This document shows, in pieces, positions 19,724 through 23,215 of a stretch of DNA of 23,215 nt. How positions within the stretch are numbered: position 1 is the first letter of the stretch; the number at the start of each line of letters is the position of its first letter. The stretch is from Hawksworthiomyces lignivorus (Eukaryota; Ascomycota; Sordariomycetes; Ophiostomatales; Ophiostomataceae). The DNA lies in contig NTMA01000172.1 in the NCBI GenBank assembly GCA_002917075.1, positions 1 through 23,215 on the forward strand, given 5' to 3'. The notes under the pieces were generated by a model. That model had not been told where the DNA came from. It was given only the letters and a program-made list of their open reading frames with translations, and made no database searches. The position numbers were made by a program, and so were the translations under genes.

Positions 19724-21280
19724 ATGGCGCCAGGCCTTGAAGGTGGCCTTTTAGATGGCGAAGGCACATCTCTTGAGAATCAGGAGCTGCCGTCATGGCA
19801 ATCAACGTCTTGGGAGGACCGCAACATTGTACCTACGCCAGCAAAACGGGAGCAGTGGTTTGGGTGTTTACGATGGACGCGTCGGGGCGGGGGAAGCGGC
19901 GCTGGCGCCTCCGGGTCGGAACAGAGGCCACTTCGTCCCACAGCATACCTGGACGGCTTGCGGGGGTTCGCCGCGTTCCTGGTTTATATCCATCACAACG
20001 AACTATGGGCCCACGGCGCAAGCGCTTTAGGGGAGAATGAAATGTTTGAAAATGCTTACGGCTACAAGGGCAACTATCGATTTGCATGTTTACCTTTTGT
20101 TCGTAACTTTTTCACTGGTGGGCACATGGCAGTTGCCACATTCTATGTCATCTCGGGCTACGTGCTTGCTGCGAAGCCGCTGTCTCTTATCCAGTCCGGC
20201 GAGCATCTCAAACTGCTCGACAGCCTTGCTTCGTCCGTCTTCCGCCGCTGGTTCCGTCTCTACATCCCAATCATCATCACCACCTTCATATACGTCACAT
20301 TATGGCACGTCTTCGGCATCTGGACCGCTAATTACGAGCACAAAGCGACTCTTCTAGACGAGTGGTGGAACTGGTATGTGGAATTCAAAAACTTCAGCTT
20401 CCTGTTCAAAGAAGGCGTCATCTGGGTTACCTACAACACCCATTTGTGGTCTATCCCGCTTGAAATGCGCGGCTCGATTATCGTCTTCTGCACCCTGCTG
20501 TCTCTCGCCCGCGCCACCGCCCGCGCCCGCCACCTATGCATGGTCGGCTTGGTCATTTACTTCCTATACGTCGCTGACGGCTACTATGGCGCTCTGTTCG
20601 TGATGGGCATGCTTCAATGCGATCTTGACCTTATGGCACAGCGCAGCGACCCGGAATTTCCGAATATTCTTCGCCGCTTAGAGCCGTACAAGAAGACACT
20701 CTGCTACGTCTTCTTCGTTATCAGCATGTATCTCGCTGGTGTCCCGTCGGAGACCAATAAAATCGAGAACCTGCGCGCCAACCCAGGCTGGTACTGGCTA
20801 TCGTTCCTAAAGGCCCAGGCGGTCTTCGACCCCAAATGGTTCTTTTTGTTCTACGCCGCCTCATTTCTGGTCGCAGTTGTGCCGCGAATTTGGTGGCTCA
20901 AACGGTTCTTTGAGTCCCGTTTCTGCCAGTACTTGGGTCGCCACTCCTACGCACTCTATCTTGTGCATGGTCCTATTTTGGCACTGTTGGGTGACAGACT
21001 TTATGCAATGGTGGGCTGGGTTCGTCCCGTGGAGTATCACCAGAAAATGCTGGCGCCTTTTGTGAATTTCTTTCCGATCGCACGCGTTGGCCCCATGGGC
21101 TTGGAGCTCTCATTTCTCGTGCCTCACATTCTCCTTCTACCCGTCACATTCTACGTGTCAGAGATAGTGACGAAATATGTGGATGAGCCGGCGGTACGGT
21201 GGGCGGGGGTGCTATACAAGAAGACGCTAGCCAGCGGACCAGCAGTACCCAAACCGGAAGACCCGATGCGACTTGCTTGA
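19724..21280 (+). CDS. Acyltransferase 3 family integral membrane O-acyltransferase
   Basis: A single exon encodes 518 residues. The frame stays open a little upstream, but ATG at 19724 is the first one; it follows a CTTTTCAG that could also be a splice acceptor in the leader. The N-terminal 70 residues are soluble and Gly/Ser-rich near 55-64. The family signature starts with TAYLDGLRGFAAFLVYIHH (about 73-91), including the LDGLRG motif and the His pair. GGHMAVATFYVISGYVLA, an Arg-rich loop (SSVFRRWFRLYIP) and the terminal SYALYLVHGPI follow. About ten hydrophobic segments are visible. Members move acyl groups, often acetyl, from acyl-CoA onto sugars, lipids or small molecules at a membrane. 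The substrate here cannot be inferred. The closest gene upstream is the divergent GT32. Confidence 0.9.
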   Translation: MAPGLEGGLLDGEGTSLENQELPSWQSTSWEDRNIVPTPAKREQWFGCLRWTRRGGGSGAGASGSEQRPLRPTAYLDGLRGFAAFLVYIHHNELWAHGASALGENEMFENAYGYKGNYRFACLPFVRNFFTGGHMAVATFYVISGYVLAAKPLSLIQSGEHLKLLDSLASSVFRRWFRLYIPIIITTFIYVTLWHVFGIWTANYEHKATLLDEWWNWYVEFKNFSFLFKEGVIWVTYNTHLWSIPLEMRGSIIVFCTLLSLARATARARHLCMVGLVIYFLYVADGYYGALFVMGMLQCDLDLMAQRSDPEFPNILRRLEPYKKTLCYVFFVISMYLAGVPSETNKIENLRANPGWYWLSFLKAQAVFDPKWFFLFYAASFLVAVVPRIWWLKRFFESRFCQYLGRHSYALYLVHGPILALLGDRLYAMVGWVRPVEYHQKMLAPFVNFFPIARVGPMGLELSFLVPHILLLPVTFYVSEIVTKYVDEPAVRWAGVLYKKTLASGPAVPKPEDPMRLA

Positions 21281-21897
21281 AAGGTTGGAAAGGCGCTTAT
21301 TGTACTCGCTTATTGCCTCTCAGGTCTCACTCTCTTGTTATTCTGTTCATATTACTTATTATCGGGTTTGACCTTAAGTTGTTCTTTTCGGTCGGGTTTA
21401 GGCATTGAAATCACTCTGGTTTGCGTACAGGTCTTTGTTCATGGTATAGAGGAGGGCGGAGTTCTTGCTTTTCAAATACCAACTAGCCCAGGTCGCCAAC
21501 GCGGTTATGGGGAAATAGTCTCCTAAGAGATCTTATTTATGTACCATCAAATACTAGTAAATTCCGCAATAGTTGATCCATTAGAGCAATGCTTAAAAAA
21601 GCCATACTTCCGGATCAGACGGGGCTTATCACATCGTTGCTTGATGGGCAAGCGTCCATGGCAGAAAGCATCTCACCTGTGCCTGCCCAGCTAATGAATG
21701 ACCTTGATTGGCAAATAAATATTTAATTCTAGACGCTAGCCTTCGTCATAGCTCAATTTCGTACAATGTCAGCGCGAGAAGAGTTGGTTGTACGCAAGGG
21801 CAGAGGTAAAAGGAGCTGTTAGAATGCAATTCGAGTGCACAAGAGCTTACTTTAGGAATTTTCTCTCCCCATACCCCTTGAAAACACTAATTCCCAC

Positions 21898-21933
21898 CAA
21901 ACAAACAAACAAACAAACAAAAACAAAAAAAAA
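21898..21933 (+). repeat. (CAAA)n microsatellite
   Basis: Five tandem CAAA units pass into a CAAAAACAAAAAAAAA tail in the noncoding DNA downstream of the acyltransferase gene. Confidence 0.9.
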
Positions 21934-22545
21934 TCGCTGGCATATATAGCTAAATAATGATTTAAAAGGCAATCGCGAAGATCCGTAGTTAACTATCTAC
22001 GGGCGTTCTAGTTTTTGTGCATGGTGTATGTTTCACATGTTAAAGTGCCTCCCAGCATAGTGATGATTAAGACGAAATACAAATTCTATTGTATATCGCA
22101 AAGGAGGGGGGGTATTAATAGGAGGAAAAGTCGGCTTTTTTTCTAAATCCTCACGAAATATTTCACACGCCCCAAAGGAATACAATCCAATTTGGGGCAA
22201 GATTTTTGTTGATCTATCAGCTAGCTTAAGGAAATACCAAGCAGGCAAAAGCAAGTACATAATAGAAAGAGCAAGGTGCTCCATATTCGTACATGTATGT
22301 ACTTCTCTTGATTGGAAAATCTTTCGGTCGAGAACAGGAACCAGATTGGGCTAATAAATTACCCCATATTATATTGCTCAAAGGCAGAAAGAAACCCAAC
22401 ACCCAAAAAACCGGTTCCGTTCGGATCAGTCCATTGTTTCCTCATGCAGTAGAATTTGTGGGCCAGTGCTCAAAAGACTGCAATGACTATGTATGACAAA
22501 ATATGTAGGTTACTGGGCATATGAAAGACAAAGCATGCCAGAGAA

Positions 22546-22608
22546 GCTCTTGCAAGACTAAATTAGCAAGAGCAGACTAAGCAAATTCTAGAAAAGCAAG
22601 TATCTTGC
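22546..22608. repeat. Two nearby inverted repeats built on GCAAG
   Basis: GCTCTTGC (22546-22553) pairs exactly with GCAAGAGC (22566-22573) across a 12-nt loop. GCAAG (22596-22600) pairs with CTTGC (22604-22608) across TAT. AGACTAA is also directly repeated at 22556 and 22575. Function unknown. Confidence 0.65.
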
Positions 22609-23215
22609 GCCGTATTCTTTCTTCATGATTCTGCATTTCTTTTCGTTTCTCATGTGTAGCGCAGACGCGCAAGGGCCGTCCCCTCTCTTGCAGTTCCCTG
22701 CACTTCTAGTTACATACCTTTCCCTCACCTTTCCCGTAGCTTCCGCGTCTGATTACTATGCAGCCTTTATTGTGTACCGCTTCAAAACGCTTTGGCTTCG
22801 TTTCCCCATACCCCGTACTTGTTTTCAGCCCCTATTCCGTAAAGAGAATAGGAAATATTATGAGGGCCTGGTAAGCGAGTCTTCTCCGCTCCCACTGCCT
22901 GCATACTCGTACATTAGATGTTCCCCGCGCGTCAGTTCCTCGGCTCATGTGTCTATCACAAGCTCACCATTAGGCTTGCTTGCTGCTCTTTCACGAGCTT
23001 TATCGTAGCCTACGACTACATCCGGATCAGAAAAATGAATGGTAGACAGCAAAGACGTCGCAATTGGAAAAATATGAGCATGACGTATCTCTTCTTGGTA
23101 TTGCAAAAAGGATCAGCAGCTTTGTCATCCAGTGCTTGTAAGCTTAACACGAAAACAGCTTGTTGAGTTCAGGTGAGCAGATTGTTAATTGAAAAAGGAG
23201 AGATAACTGTGCCTA

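Larger units (their letters stand above)
21281..23215. other. 1.9 kb without recognisable gene at the right edge
   Basis: The first few hundred bases should be the 3' region of the acyltransferase gene. A CAAA microsatellite (21898-21933), a hairpin at 21983-22002 (CCGTAG/CTACGG) and two GCAAG-type hairpins at 22546-22608 are present. A 127-codon frame at 22625-23008 shows no family features, and I do not accept it as a gene. The right end may be upstream sequence of a gene beyond the window. Confidence 0.5.

Noticed and set aside
22625..23008. 127-codon plus-strand frame near the right edge
   Set aside because: There is no domain, and its composition resembles CT-rich noncoding DNA.

Overview
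The window looks like nuclear DNA of a filamentous ascomycete (Pezizomycotina). The reasons are short 50-130 nt introns with GT...CTAAC/CTGA...AG signals, CT-rich leaders lacking ATG, secreted plant- and chitin-type CAZymes, and roughly 1-5 kb gene spacing. I cannot fix the order or species. No CRISPR array, tRNA, rRNA or intact transposon was seen.

Layout, left to right. (1) A minus-strand Pezizomycotina-type protein of unknown function runs off the left edge and ends at the edge in a GGC-encoded polyglycine tract (start 1223). (2) A minus-strand HD-domain 5'-deoxynucleotidase (HDDC2/YGK1 family, three exons, 3650-2638). (3) Divergent from it, a secreted GH20 hexosaminidase-like enzyme (4386-6727) whose signal peptide lies in a short first exon. 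(4) A nine-exon AA9 lytic polysaccharide monooxygenase (7574-8797). (5) A 1.8 kb gap with a possible decayed ankyrin-repeat remnant. (6) A nine-exon GH5 endoglucanase resembling Trichoderma EGII but without a CBM1 (10629-12296), including a 10-nt exon. (7) Convergent with it, a GT32/OCH1-like type II membrane glycosyltransferase with a long charged C-terminal helix (14896-13355). (8) A 4.8 kb gap with no recognisable gene. (9) A divergent acyltransferase-3 membrane protein (19724-21280). (10) About 1.9 kb with no recognisable gene up to the right edge.

How the genes fit together. GH20, AA9 and GH5 are three same-strand secreted carbohydrate-active genes within 8 kb. AA9 and GH5 are a natural pair for cellulose: oxidative cleavage plus endo-hydrolysis. 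They share promoter layout, with a CreA-type CTGGGG/CCCCAG site about 230-240 bp and a TTTAAAAG box about 130-170 bp before the ATG. GT32 and acyltransferase-3 form a divergent pair that could act on glycans in the secretory pathway, which is inference only. I saw no convincing wholly new system. The most useful points are the split gene models of GH20, AA9, GH5 and HDDC2, which simple ORF calls would miss or mis-start, and some promoter and intergenic repeat structures.
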